Source of the DNA: Lunularia cruciata
Taxonomy: Eukaryota > Streptophyta > Marchantiopsida > Lunulariales > Lunulariaceae
Length of the DNA stretch: 64,000 nt
Direction of reading: 5' to 3'
NCBI GenBank assembly: GCA_948567375.1
Contig: OX419757.1
Location: forward strand, 26,096,732-26,160,731
Positions 11,471-23,047 of the stretch are shown piece after piece. The notes beneath the pieces are model-generated. The model saw only the letters and a program-made list of their open reading frames with translations, ran no database searches and was not told where the DNA came from. The number at the start of each line of letters is the position of its first letter. Positions within the stretch are counted from its first letter, which is position 1. Made by a program: the position numbers and the translations under genes.

Positions 11471-12264
11471 TAGGATGATAAGCCATGGACAAAACAAGCT
11501 TGGTGCCGAGTATTTAGAAGAGTGCTTGCCAAAACTTTATGGTGAATCAAGGATCACGGTCGAAGATGAGTACATGTGGCATCCCATGATGTTTGAAGAC
11601 ATTGTTGAAGTATATATGTGCTAAGGTTGGAGTATCCATGGTATCAAAGTTTGGTGCCAAGTGGATTTGCTTACTAAGCTTATCCACAAACACCATGATT
11701 CTTGTGTGTCCTTGCTTTGTCTTGGGCAAGGATGTGATGAGATCTAAGCTCACGTGTTCAAGTGGATGGAATGGGGAGTGGTTGAAGGAGTCCACTTGGC
11801 TTCTAGTTGCTGGCCTTGTTATGTTGGTAGCTCTCACACAATTGGACAAACTCTCAAACATCTTGTCTCATATTGGGCCACCATCATCAGCATTGAAGGG
11901 TACCAAAGATCTTGTCCACACCCACATCACCAGATATTGGTAAATCATGGGCTTCTTGAAGCCACACAAGTTGGAGATCACCTTTGGTTGGAACATAGAT
12001 CCGGTCTTCATGGAATAGAAGGCCTTCCTTGAAGGAGAAGGTGTTGTACTCCTTGTCACATATTGTAAGATGACCTTGTACCATTTGGAAGAAGGGATCT
12101 TGTTGTAGAGTTGATTGAAACTTATGTTGGACCTTGGGGTCAATTGACACCGTTGTAATTGCTATCATGATGAGAGGAAGAGGCTTCAAATCAGGTAGTT
12201 GGGATAGAGCATCAAGGATGACATGGAACCAACCTGGTTTGTATTCAATTTTGATGTCAAACAA
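11283..12264 (-). pseudogene. Element 2 integrase (broken)
   Basis: On the minus strand the N-terminal part (12264-11887) follows the RNase H domain. The core begins at about 11800 (HVSLDLITSLPKT). HHGMPHVLIFDRDP at about 11565 carries the second Asp, and SMAYHPKTDGQTKYAN at 11490 marks the third motif, with Lys where Glu is normal. Frame changes lie near 11550 and 11870. Part of the domain is copied again in the tandem duplication. Confidence 0.85.
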
Positions 12265-12357
12265 TTGGAGTTGTTCTTCCCATCGATGATATCAACACTT
12301 CATGTGTTCCACGTGTAAGGTCTACAACAATGGTTTGTGATCAGTTCATGATCATGC

Positions 12358-13444
12358 TCAACTGTTTCCCCAAGAGATAATGCCTCCATACCTTGGTGGC
12401 ATGTACCATTGCAAGTTGTTTTTGATCTCAAGCAGAGTAATTTCTTTATTTAGTTGGAAAGACACAAAGGCAATGGGATGTAGTCCATCTAAGAATTCTT
12501 GTTGCAACATGGCTCTAATTGCAAAGTTAGAAGCATTAAAATCAACCATACAAGGTACCTGAGGATCATATGGTTGAAGAATGGGCCTTGAAGACACCAT
12601 ATGTTTCAACTTCTGGAATGTTTCTTTGTGCTTGGTGGTCCACTAGAAGCTCAAGTTCTTCCCAAGAGGTCAATCAATGGTGCAGCCACAGGAGCATAAT
12701 AATGGATCAACTGTCGGTAAAAACTGGCCAATCTATTAAATGCCCGTACTTATGTAGCATCCTTTGGAGTAGGCCAATTAGTAATGGCCTTGATTTCGCC
12801 TCTTCCACCTTGATTCCCTCAGATGAGATCTTGTGACCCAAGAAGGTAACTTCCTTCTGCCAAAAGGCACACTTTGACTTCTTATAGTAAAATTTCCATT
12901 ATTGTAGTTATCTTAGAACTTCTCACACATGATTTATGTGGTTTGCCTCTATCTTGCTATAGATTAAGATATCATCCAAGAATATCACCACATACCAATC
13001 CAATAGTCTATCCAACACCCAATGCATCTAATCCATGAAGATTACTGGAGCATTAGTGAGCCCAAAAGGTAGAACTCTCCACTTGAAATGCCCATACCTC
13101 ATACAAAAGGTAGTCTTTTGCACATCCTCCCTATCAATGGGGATTTGCTAATAATTGCTATGAAGATCCAACTTGGAAAAGTATTGTGCTCCACCCAATT
13201 GATCAAGCGAGTCATTGATCCGAGGAATAAGAGATATGCATTCTTCACTATTTGCTTATTGAGCCCATGGTAATCAAAACAAAAACAAAGTCCTCCATCC
13301 TTCTTTGGAACAAATAGTAAGGTGCTCCCCAAGGAGATGTGCTATGTCATATGAAGTCCTTCTCTAACAACTCCATAAGTGTTGTTTGCAACTCCTCCAA
13401 CTCCTTTGGTGACAGCCAATAGATTGGTATACTCATTGTAGTAC
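12358..13444 (-). pseudogene. Element 2 reverse transcriptase and RNase H (broken)
   Basis: On the minus strand FVPKKDGGLCFCFDYHGLN at about 13320 is an RT block. The catalytic FLDDILIYS motif is intact near 12960-12990. RNase H starts at about 12560 with MVDFNASNFAIRAML, where the first Asp is retained. Stops and frameshifts are frequent. Solo LTR L2 separates the RT N-terminus, which continues at 14136. Confidence 0.85.
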
Positions 13445-14135
13445 TGTGAGCCGGCCTGTCTCTCACTCAAGATGAACCTTTGATGGCTATTATGGTAGCG
13501 CACCATGGACTAAGAAGGCAAGGAACCCCAACTCCATCATACTCCTCCAAGGCTAACACTCCAAGACTCAAGACATTGCTCACTAGAGAACTCAATGAGA
13601 GAGAGATAGTTGCAAATGAAAGGATTATGAGTACCTCTTCACCCCTTGTTTATATACTTGTGAAATAGTTACGTACCAAAGTTACTAATTACCATAGTAA
13701 CTTAGGTTACTAGACTAAAAGTCAAGTAAAGTCAAAAAGTAGAAAGGAATATCCATTCACATGGGCATATTCCCCTAAGCATGTGGTCTTATCTTGACCC
13801 AACCACTAAGTCAAGGATTCCTTCACATGGGCTATCCTTCGACTAAAGAAGAATCCAAAACAAAAAGGCTTGCGGGCCCAAGAGTTCTCAATTCTTTCCT
13901 CAAAGCCAAACACCTAGGAATAATACCAAGTCAACACACTAAATCCAAAATAGTGGTGCTCATCTTTTCTACTTCCTCTAAAGTAAGGTCTCCTCTATCT
14001 TAGCTATGACTAACTTTAGCTAACCATGACTAATATAGAACCATCCTTTATCTCTATATAAATAATATCTCTTAAGTATTTGTAATACCAAGCTAAATAT
14101 CACAATACCACACACATGCACAAATGGGTGTTACA
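13445..14135 (-). mobile_element. Solo LTR L2 (691 bp) inside Element 2, inverted relative to L1
   Basis: Starts TGTGAGCC and ends GTGTTACA. It is the reverse complement of L1 with few substitutions. The flanks carry gtac (13441-13444) and gtact (14136-14140), a likely target duplication. It splits the RT N-terminal region of Element 2. The L1-L2 pair is an inverted repeat with a 2.9-kb spacer. Confidence 0.85.
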
Positions 14136-14920
14136 GTACTCCCTAGCAATAACTCACCCTTGAAGGGCATACCACGATTGGAGGGTAATCCCTTTGGCAG
14201 ATCATATGGAAATACGTCTGCAAACTCCTGAACTATTTGATCAACCATTGCTTGAGGAGGCTCTTGGCCCTCCTCAAATTGGCCTTGTGCAATCAACTTG
14301 ATCCATATCGTAAAAATAGACTTATCTTCTTCCAAAGCTTGCTCTATGGTTGCTTCACTAACAAACTTCCCATCTAGGGACTCATCTTTCTTCAAAGCTT
14401 GCTCCATGGTTGCTTTCTTGGCAAACTTCCCATTTTGGGACTTATCTCCCTTCAAGGCTTGCTCTATTGCTACCTTCTCAACAAACTTTACATTTTTAGG
14501 TGTCTTACTCAGAGGTGCCAGACAACCTAATCAGAAATTTCTACCTTTGACTTGAATTTGTCATTGGTTCCAATCGAATTGAACCTTATGATGTTCAAGC
14601 CAAGTTAGTCCTAGAATGACATTGTAGTGTAGAGGTACTACTAAAAACCTCATACAATCCAAATACTCCTTCCAAATCTTGAAGGTAATAGGATGCAAGG
14701 TACAAGATGCAAAACCCTTCTGCCATCATCAATCTACTTCCAATTACTGGCTTGATAGAAATACCAATTCCTTTGCTACTTGTATAGACATGCAATTCTC
14801 TAAACTTCTAGAATCAACCAAAATCTTACAACCCCAATTAGATATCATACCTTGCAAGTGAAGCAAACTTGCATAGGTTGAGCTTTCAATCCCATTAGAA
14901 CTAATCAAGCTTAAAGAACT
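14136..14920 (-). pseudogene. Element 2 protease and protease-RT linker (broken)
   Basis: On the minus strand LVDSRSLENCMS (about 14800-14840) is a damaged retropepsin motif, with D-S-R in place of D-S-G. The frame at 14455-14093 holds an imperfect repeat of a 17-18-residue unit (ATMEQALKKDESLDGKFV, repeated about three times). It is followed by VQEFADVFPYDLPKGLP, the usual start of gypsy RT. Confidence 0.72.
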
Positions 14921-14929
14921 AATCCCTAT

Positions 14930-16117
14930 TGGGAAATAGGCAACTCAAAATCTCCTATTGGGATTCCTCATTACCCTGATTGTTTTGCTCCACAAACTGC
15001 ATCTGGGCAACTTGTCGAGGTCGCCCATTCTTGAGTGGACATTCAGCAATACAATGTCCCAATTGGTGATAATAAAAACAACCTCCATTTTGTTGCAGTT
15101 TCTCTCTATCTGTAGTGTGAAGTGGTCTTTGTTGAACGGCATAAATCTCCATTGGTATTGGTTCCTACACCTATGTGTAATGTATTAGTAAGTTCTGTTG
15201 AGGTCGAGATTGAGACAAAGTTGTGGCAACCAAGGAATCAAAATGTTTGGCCAATTGCATGGCTTCTTCCAAGTGTTGTGGCTCTTGCATGGTTACCTCT
15301 AATTTGGTTCTTGACTTCAAGCCCCTCACAAATTGATCCAGAGCTTCACCTTCTAGTATATCTAGAATTTGCATGATGGTGTTCTGGAATTGCATGATGT
15401 AACTTCTTACAGAGCCAATCTGTTTCAACTTAACCAACCTATCCCATGCAGCTCATGTGGCATTTATAGCTTGGAACCAACTAATTATTGCACTCTTGAA
15501 TTTTTCCCACATCAAGATTGGTGTAACCATTTTTCATTCAGCTTGCTCCACTCAGAATCTCCACCATAGCTTTGCTACTGCATCCAATTGGCTAGAAGCC
15601 AAGAGAATCTATTTTTGTTCATCTTGTAGATTGGTAGCTTCAAAATAACGTTCAAATCAAACATAAAATTCTCCATTGCATCTGGGATATTCTTGCTTTC
15701 AAATACCTTGGGTTTAGGGAATTGGATTTGATCTTCTCCTTCTCAAACTGGTACTCTCTCTACATACTCTAGTCATCAAAGCTCTTGTTCATCCAACAAT
15801 CAAGTAAGGTGCTCAATTTGTTGTTGCATAGCAAGGATAACCTCAAGCATTGCCACCATGGTTGCTACTCTATCATGCAACCCCTAATCTATCTAATTTA
15901 TTAACACATAGAAGTAGCACGTCCATTGTTCTCCATAAGTTACAACCGGAAGCACCAAGGGTTCCTCACATATGGTGATCATATGCATTAAATGTTGTCC
16001 AAAGCATGAGGTGATGAATTGTGTGAAATGATGCTTGGGTAGTAGTTGGACACAAAAATCCCAATGGTTTGGTGGAAGTGGATTTGGTAGTCCCTAAATT
16101 CCATCTATTCCATTCTT
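14930..16117 (-). pseudogene. Element 2 gag (broken)
   Basis: The minus-strand frame 15437-15171 has the capsid C-terminal block VRSYIMQFQNTIMQI...LDQFVRGLKSRTK, typical of plant gypsy gag. Downstream (15152-14955) a zinc-knuckle region reads GGCFYYHQLGHCIAECP, with the second Cys changed to Tyr. The upstream part, to the primer-binding site, is recognisable only by similarity to Element 3 at 33070-33760. Confidence 0.78.
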
Positions 16118-16130
16118 GCTCTAATTCCAA
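16118..16130 (-). other. Primer-binding site of Element 2
   Basis: On the minus strand TTGGAATTAGAGC directly follows the 5' LTR. It is a decayed match to the initiator-Met site (TGGTATCAGAGC). Confidence 0.75.
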
Positions 16131-16555
16131 TGTAAAAGACCAAAACCAAGGAGATAAATAGGAGAATGGAAACTCACATTGGGACACTTGAATGTGGGAA
16201 AACTCCAAATGCCTAGCATGAGCTTTGGCTTTGGTATTTTAGGTAGGATACAAGACCCTTGAGAAGCTTCTCAAGAAGCTTCTTTGAGCTTCTTTCTTAG
16301 AGTGCAAGCCAAGTTAACCAAGAAGCTACTCAAGAAGCTTCCTTTTAGAAGCTTCCTTCTAGAAGCTGCCTACTTGGTATGCAAGCTAAGCTAGTTGGAA
16401 GTTTCTATAAGTTACATACTTGGGGTGCAAGTTAAGCTAGTCAGGAAGCCTCCCAAGAAGCTTCCTAGGTGCTTCTAGAATATTTTGGGCTAATTTGGCT
16501 TGTTCTCTAATTTGTTAGCCTTACTAACTACGTCGCTAAACTCCATATTGTTACA
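16131..16555 (-). repeat. Element 2 5' LTR
   Basis: Starts tgtaaaagac, ends ttgttaca, and pairs with 8981-9392. It has the same clustered GAAGCTTC/TTCTAGAA palindromes in U3 (about 16260-16480). Confidence 0.9.
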
Positions 16556-16560
16556 AACAT

Positions 16561-17043
16561 GATACAAAAATTTGAAGAAGATGACCAATCTTTGTATCCT
16601 AGATGTCAATGCAAGCCTTAAATGCCTATGGGAGAGAGAAGAAGAGCAACAACAAAGATATGCAATGATTTGTTGAATTAAATCCAAAGTGAAAGAACCA
16701 ATCTAGAAAAAAAATATAGATGGGGCTCCTTGCCATGACCAGGCATATGTCCACTCAACTTCTGAACCAGTTGGAATGCATTGCAAACAAGAAACTAGCA
16801 TGCAAAGTTGAAAGACTTAAGAACATAGATTGATGTATTGGAGAGGAAGCCCTATACAATCAACCAACTCAAGGTATTGTTTGTCAAACTACAAGAGCAT
16901 ACCAATCCCAAGTTCAAGGAACTTAGATCATGTTTGTACAAATAGTTGATTATTATAGGAACAAGCTTGTAGAACTCATTTAGACATACAAAGGAGCAAG
17001 TAGTTTGTCAGAAGTGTCACTTGCTTGTATCAACAATGAATAA
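16561..17043 (+). pseudogene. Oldest layer: coiled-coil remnant (part C)
   Basis: This is the right flank of Element 2. It continues the frame of part B (YKNLKKMTNL, WEREEEQQQRYAMI). After frame changes it shows another Lys/Leu-rich stretch (INQLKVLFVKLQEHTNPKF). It is more decayed than parts A and B. Element 3 starts at 17044. Confidence 0.42.
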
Positions 17044-17496
17044 TATAAAGACCAAGAAGAAAAACCGGAGAATGGAAGAAGGAAAGGTAAAGTCACATTG
17101 AAACTCTCCATTGTAAGGAAATACAAATCCCTAGCATGAACTTGGGCTTTGGTATTTATAGTGAAGCAACACAAGGCTCTTGAGAAGCTTCCAAGGAATC
17201 TTTTTTTCAAAACCGCCTTCTTGGCATACAAACTAAGCTACCCTAAAAGCTACCAAGGAAGCTTCCTACTCAAAGCCACGCACTTGGCATACAAGCTAAG
17301 CTAGCCTTTAACTTGATGTGCAAGTTACCCAATCCTTGGAAGGTAACTAGAAGCTTCCCACTTAGAAGCTTCTAAAGTGTTTCTAGAACATTCAACCAAG
17401 AAGGTTCTTAGATGCTTCTAGAACATTCTTAGAATTCCTAACTATATTGGCTTATTTTACTAACCTATTAGTCTTTGCTAACTCTATATTATTACA
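17044..17496 (-). repeat. Element 3 3' LTR with heat-shock-type motifs
   Basis: Starts tataaagacc (TG decayed to TA) and ends attaca. On the minus strand the TATA box TATAAATACC lies at 17151-17160. Upstream of it are TTCTAGAACATTC at 17381-17393 and again at 17416-17428, each a perfect TTCnnGAAnnTTC array, plus several GAAGCTTC palindromes. Confidence 0.88.
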
Positions 17497-17763
17497 TATT
17501 TCTCCACCACTAGTCAATTGCATCCTTGTTGCCATGGAATATTTGAACTCTTGAATAGCCATTTGTGCATTGTGGAGATGAGAAAGGGTTTCTCATGTGG
17601 CATTTTGAGGAGGATATCCTTTCCAAAGAACCTTATATTCTTTATGTTGTTGATGGCTATGTTGGATGTTGTGATATGCAAGTATATGATCAATTTTGTA
17701 TTCCTCATGATTTTTGATAGGGATGGGAGAGAGTTGGACAAGTGGGAAAGGAAGATGGATTAA
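17497..17763 (-). pseudogene. Element 3 chromodomain remnant
   Basis: Aligns with the Element 2 chromodomain. The signature is recognisable only in pieces across two minus-strand frames (17741-17514), with many substitutions. Confidence 0.6.
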
Positions 17764-17999
17764 AGAGAAAGGGTTTTAACTTTGATACATAGAAGACAAT
17801 GTGGATCCGCATATGACTAAGCAAGGCAAATTGATAGGCAATGGGAGAAATGATATGAGTAAAATCAAATGGATCTATTCAATTAAGAGCAAGTTTACAA
17901 AATTGGGTATCAAGTGAGAAAGGAAGGTTACTAGAAGAAAGCATGACCTTATCACCTAATTGAAAGGAGAGATCATGAAAATCTTAATCATCATATTGC

Positions 18000-19642
18000 C
18001 TTTGCCAATTTTTAGCAATGAGAAGATGATACTTGGCTTGTGTAAGAATTAAGATAAGATGGACAAGAAGATGGAAGTATGAGGAACATGAGATGGAAAG
18101 AGAGCAAGAAATGAATTTGGAATAAGTGGATCTTGGCCAAAATTAAGGAAGAAGTGAGAGAACTTGGTGCTTGCCTACTTGGAATTATTGTAAATGACCT
18201 TGACATCCATAAGATAAGCATCCTAGTTGGTATGGAAAATATTGACAAAGGCACAAAGCACATCTTTCAAGGTGTGATTTGTATGTTCAGTTTGCCTATT
18301 GGTTTGAGGATGATAGAATGTAGACAAAGAAAGCTTGGTGCCATGTTCCTTGAAGAGTGCTTGCCAAAATACTAGTGAATCAAGGATCAAGGTGAAGGAT
18401 GAGAACCCATGGCATCCCATGGTGCTTGAAGACAATGTCAAAGTAAATCTTGGCTGGCAATGGAGCATCCATGATATCTATGTTGGGTGCCAAGTGAATC
18501 TGCTTGCTAAGTTTATCAACAAAACACCACAATTATGATATGGCCCTAATCCATTTTAGGCAAGGATATGATGAGGTTATGACTTGAATCTTCCCATCAA
18601 GCAACTAGAATGGGAAGTGGTTGAAGTAGTCCACCCTATTTTTGGTTAATGATCTTGTTGTATTGGCAACTCTCACAAGTCAAGCAAACTCTCAAAATTT
18701 TTTTGATATGTTTTCCCACCACCATTCATATTGGAGTGTACTCAAGGTTTTATTCATCCCCAAATGACCAAAAATTGGTTAGTCATGGGCTTCTTGAAGC
18801 TGCATAAGTTAGAGGTCACCCATAGTTTGAACATAGATCTGATTCTCACAAAATAGAAGGCCTTTCTTGCAAGAAAAAGTGTTTTTTTCTTGTCATGCAT
18901 TGCAAGATGACTTTGCACCAATTGAAAGAAGGGATCTTGTTGTAAAGTAATTTTGAACTCTATGTGTACCTTTGAGTTGGCTGACATTGTAGTAATTGCT
19001 ATTATCATGGAAGACTCAAGAAGAATCTTCAAATCAAGATGTCATGGGAGGGCACTGAGAATGACATGGGACCGGCCAAGCTTGTATTCAAGCTTGAGTC
19101 AAAAAATTGTAGTTGTTCTTCCCACTAATGATGTCTTCTTCATGAGGTCCAAATATAAGGTTTTTGCAACAAGGGTTTATGATTGGTTTGCATGATCATT
19201 GGTGTACCCAAGAGATAATGTCTCCATACTTTGTGACATATATCATTGCCAATTGTTCTTGATCTTGGGAAAAATAATTTCTTTCTTTTATATTTAGTTA
19301 GCAAGATACAAAGGTCATGGGATGTAATCCTTGTGGTAATTCTTGTTGCAACACACCTCCAATGGCAAAGTTAAAAGTGTCAAAATCAACCACACACGGT
19401 AGTTGAGGATCATATGGTTGGAAGATAGGTCATAAAGACACCATATGCTTCACTTTCTTGAATGTTTCTTAATGCTTGGTGGTCCACTCTAAGTTTGATG
19501 TCTTCTCCAAGAGATCAGTCAATGGTCCGGCCATGTGAGCATAATAGTTGATGAACCATTGGTCAAAACTTACCAATCTATTAATTGCTTGGAATTCCTT
19601 GGCATCCTTAAGAGTAGACCATTTGGTAATGGCCTTGATTTT
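18000..19642 (-). pseudogene. Element 3 integrase and RNase H remnants
   Basis: The minus-strand stretch 18468-18223 has HGTKLSLSTFYHPQTNRQTEHTN, the third integrase motif, with the Glu kept in QTEH. A block at 19032-18754 matches the RNase H-integrase linker of Element 2. Near 19330-19500 the sequence parallels Element 2 at 12470-12660. Collinearity stops at about 19642, matching Element 2 near 12795. Confidence 0.78.
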
Positions 19643-20410
19643 TGTAGTACTTACTTTTTTTGGTTAGTTTTTAGAGATGAAGTGTATTCTTGAAGCCAAA
19701 TGGAAAGAAAGAAGAGAGAATTGTGCGTTGGGATTAGAAGAAGGAAATCCAATCTGACCCAAGGAAGTCAACTTTGTGTCACAGGAAGAAGGATTTGGAC
19801 TAGATGGATGGTAGACCCAAAGTAAGGATACTTGGAGTGGAATGATTAACTCAATCCAAATATGCCTTAACCACTTTGACTTGGGCCATACCAACCAAGA
19901 AGGTACATTTAGCAAAAATGACTACTTTGTGTGAGGATAACTTCAAGAGTGATAGGAGCAAGTCATGTAGTAGGTGTGAGTTTCAAGTATAGCTTGACTA
20001 AAGAATGACTATGAATCAAAGAAGTATAAAATTGAAACTTTGTCAAGGACTCTGCAATGTTGAAAAGATATCATGTGCCTCTAAATAATTGTCCTAAGAA
20101 AGTTAGAATCATGATCCAAGTCGTAGGATTGCTTTGTGAGAACCCAGAAATAAGTGAGAATATGATGCTGATGAAGGTTAGTAAGCAGATTCTGGCAGTC
20201 TTTGTCTAGAATCCTGTAATTCAAAGATAAGGCATGTTAGCAAGGATCAAAGTCTTAAGCCAACTTTGGACTTCATTTTTGGCCTAGAACTAGAACCTAA
20301 GTTTTCCAAGGTTCAAGGCAGATATCATAGCTAGCAATTGTCTAGACAGTCTTGAGGCAGAAAGGAAGAGAGGAAATCTAACTCAATGGACTAAGTTAGA
20401 TTGGAGACTT

Positions 20411-20860
20411 GTGTTATGTAGAGTTGCAAGAGAGCCTACAAGAATCACCTTTGATTGGAAGTGTGATCCTATAGAGGAAATTGAGGAGCTGAAAAGTACT
20501 TTCAATGCACCTTGCATGAAGAATAGGTATAAGGTAGAAATCTATAGAGGCCCAATGATGCAAAGTATCATTGGGGCAGTGATGGCTATGTTGAAGTTAG
20601 AGCAAACCACCTATGTCACAAAGCAACAAGCGGTTTTCTTACACCTCATGTTTGCAAGAGAGAGTGTGAATTGGGCAAAATGTTTCTATCTGAGGATGCA
20701 TCAGATGATTTAGAATTGGCAAGAGAAATTTGCATCCCATTACTTTGTACCTTTTGTAGTACATCTCCACTTGAGTTTAAACCTATTCAGCCCCAAGGAG
20801 AGAAAGAAGATGGTGTCACATTTTCATTTGGATATTTGTCAAGATGCAGATGAAGAATAA
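20411..20860 (+). pseudogene. Unidentified gag-like ORF fragment
   Basis: An open frame of 100 residues (20411-20713), then a shifted frame to 20853. It gives an alpha-helical, moderately charged protein with no motif I can name. Its place after an LTR-like start and before a coiled-coil region suggests a retroelement structural protein. It is inferred only from position and composition. Confidence 0.4.
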
Positions 20861-21059
20861 CTACATTGCATGGTGGAAGTTAAAGAAGGAGATGTGCACT
20901 TTGCTAAAATCAGACAAGAAAAGGGGATGACCGTCTCAATATCAAAGTCAAACAACTGAAGTAGACTTGAGGATATGGTGTTGCCAATGAAAAGAAGGAC
21001 TACTCGGAGGTTGAACCCAAGTCAAGAGATGGTGGTGGTTGACTTGTCATCCAAAGCTG

Positions 21060-22575
21060 AGTCGGAAGAAGAAGCAAAGTCTAATGATGAAGACTTTGAG
21101 GAGGAAGAGATGACTCTACAAAGTAAGAAGTCATAGAGCAAAAGTGAAGGTGAACCCGAGGTCCATCAGTCACCAAAGGAAGTGGTTAAGGAAGATCAAG
21201 AGTTCCATACCAAGATTGAGCACATGGAGAAAGGAGACACTCTTGTTTGGAATTACATGAAGACAATGTTCCATAAGAAGGAGAAGAAGAAAAAAGAAGT
21301 GTAATTCCAAGGGAGGTAAGATCAAGAAGAAACATGCAGATTGTAAGTGCATGACCAAGTACACCCAAGGAAGATGAAGAAAGCTTGGAGGGGATTAATA
21401 TTGAAGGTGAGAAGATAATGACTTTGGAATAAGGCATCAACAAATACATTAGCTACTAAAGGCGGTGACAATGACACATTCAAGGGAATGAATATCTATT
21501 AAGTGGTGTATGTCCCTTATAGATGCATTTGTAGGAGAAGATGCAAGAGACAAAGGAAGAGCATTTGGAGATGAAGAATAAACTTTAGATGGTGAGAGCA
21601 TTGAGCAATGAAATCTTGCAATTGAAGGTGTAGTTAACCCAATGTGAGGAGGAAGCCAAAGTACTTTGGGTTGATGTAGTAATTCACCAACAAATTTTAA
21701 ATGACTTGCAAGGAAGGTTCAAGCAGCGGGAGTGTTATGTAGAATGCTAAAAGGAGGAGTTTGATAAGTTGAAGAAGAACTATGAGTATGCTCAAATCAA
21801 ATTGAATCATCATCAAAATCAGCTCAAGATGCATGAACAAGCCTTGAAGGAGCTTTGACACATTCTAGTGAAGAAAGATTGGGCTTGCTAAAGAGAACTC
21901 TTGAGTCAAGGGCAAGAAGAACAAATGTTTGTAAGAGCTGGTTAAGACCATTAAAGCTCATATTGATCACCAAAATGAGGAGAGAAGAAAGTTGGAGGTG
22001 AAGTATGTTGAGGAGTTATAGGTACTTCATATGAAATTGAAGTAAGTAGTGATCCAAGGTGAACCACACTTAGAGAAGGAAGGATTCAATACAAAAAGGG
22101 AGATTGTTGTGCAATTGAAGGCAATACTCAATACTATGGCTAAGACAAAATTGGAGGCGGCTTACTCACACAAGTTGAAGTTATTAGTGCAAGAGACTCA
22201 CAAACATAAGGCAAAGGACATAAAGTTGAATCATATGTTACTTTGTCTTCAAGATAGAGTAGATAGGAAGATGGTTGAAGTAGGAGATAATGCATGTCTT
22301 AGATAGATTTAGTTAGAGCTCAGATAAAAAAAACTTATTTGTACTGTGAGTGAGAATAGAGTAATCCAACCCAAAGTAGTTGAGGTTGGAGTGCAAGTGG
22401 ATTCGGATGAGTTACTTAAGTCATCTGAATCAGTTAGGATAGAGAAGGAAGTAGTAGTTAGGACAATTATGACTTCAGTCTTAGTTCAGACTAAAGATGT
22501 GATAGTAGTAGAAGAGGAAGTAGAAGTAGATGATGAATCCAAAGTGCAAGGGGTGCTTGTAAGTAATTTGGTGTA
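21060..22575 (+). pseudogene. Unidentified coiled-coil coding remnant
   Basis: Several broken frames give Glu/Lys/Gln/Leu-rich peptides, such as KLNHMLLCLQDRVDRKM within 22049-22306. A Val/Glu-rich acidic end follows at 22346-22576, with VVEVGVQVDSDELL. The last block is related to the solo LTR at 4035-4080. No enzyme motif is visible. Confidence 0.42.
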
Positions 22576-22595
22576 GAAGCAAAAGTTGAGGTAGT

Positions 22596-23047
22596 TGTCA
22601 CGCCATTTGTAGTATTGCATCTAGATTGTTCGGACATTGGAGTTCGAGTGATAGTAGTTAGAGTTATTTCTGCAGTTTCTCAAATCCTACTTCCCGATGG
22701 TCAGATTTTGTGTTTGGGTTATTGACTTCACGGTGGAGCCCACCGTCACTTTGCACCATTTGCACTATTGAGTGTGCCATCAGCAGGACCATTAGGGTTC
22801 AGACCTAGCTCAAGACCAGGGGGTATACTTTTGAAGTGCAGCTCTATAGAGCTCACTTTTCTGATGTTCAGCCTTTGAGTTCTTGGCTATGGTGGATAGA
22901 GGCCGGCGAGCGTCACCTGGATTCTCTTAGCTAGAGTGGGTGTGACTTGACTGTAATAAGTGCCCAGTTGTTGGCAGTTTATAGAGTGACAAATCAAGTA
23001 CTGATCTAAGTTGAGTTGAGTTGAGAGTGGTAAACAATCTGATTACA
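22596..23047 (+). repeat. 5' LTR of the methyltransferase element (5'-truncated)
   Basis: Matches 31717-32034 plus 32789-32919 of the 3' LTR, and ends gattaca at 23047. The first 100 bases of the 3' LTR are absent here and are replaced by the remnant at 19643-22595. A conserved small stem, ACGGTGG/CCACCGT, lies at 22730-22746. Confidence 0.82.

Larger units (their letters stand above)
8981..16555 (-). mobile_element. Element 2: Ty3/gypsy chromovirus, minus strand, degenerate
   Basis: Bounded by LTRs starting tgtaaaagac, with perfect aacat target duplications (8976-8980 and 16556-16560). On the minus strand the order is LTR, PBS, gag, protease, RT/RNase H, integrase, chromodomain, polypurine tract, LTR. 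It is closely related to Element 3. It contains two solo LTRs of another family (9893-10583 and 13445-14135) and a 567-bp tandem duplication. Without these it would be about 5.6 kb. Confidence 0.93.
19643..22595 (+). mobile_element. Retroelement remnant with gag-like and coiled-coil ORFs
   Basis: Begins TGTAGTACTTAC, similar to the start of the solo LTR at 3186, and shares that LTR's first 170 bases and a later block near 22365. Between these it holds + strand coding remnants. One is at 20411-20860 (KCDPIEEIEELKSTFNAP, then KLEQTTYVTKQQAVFLHLMF). Another is a long Lys/Glu/Gln-rich coiled-coil region at 21060-22320. I do not recognise the proteins. It may be the 5' part of a long-LTR element into which the methyltransferase element later recombined. 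The right border is not certain. Confidence 0.5.

Noticed and set aside
9893..14135. L1 and L2 as terminal inverted repeats of a DNA transposon
   Set aside because: Each copy has TG...CA ends, internal TATA and its own insertion site in a collinear chromovirus. Solo LTRs explain this better.
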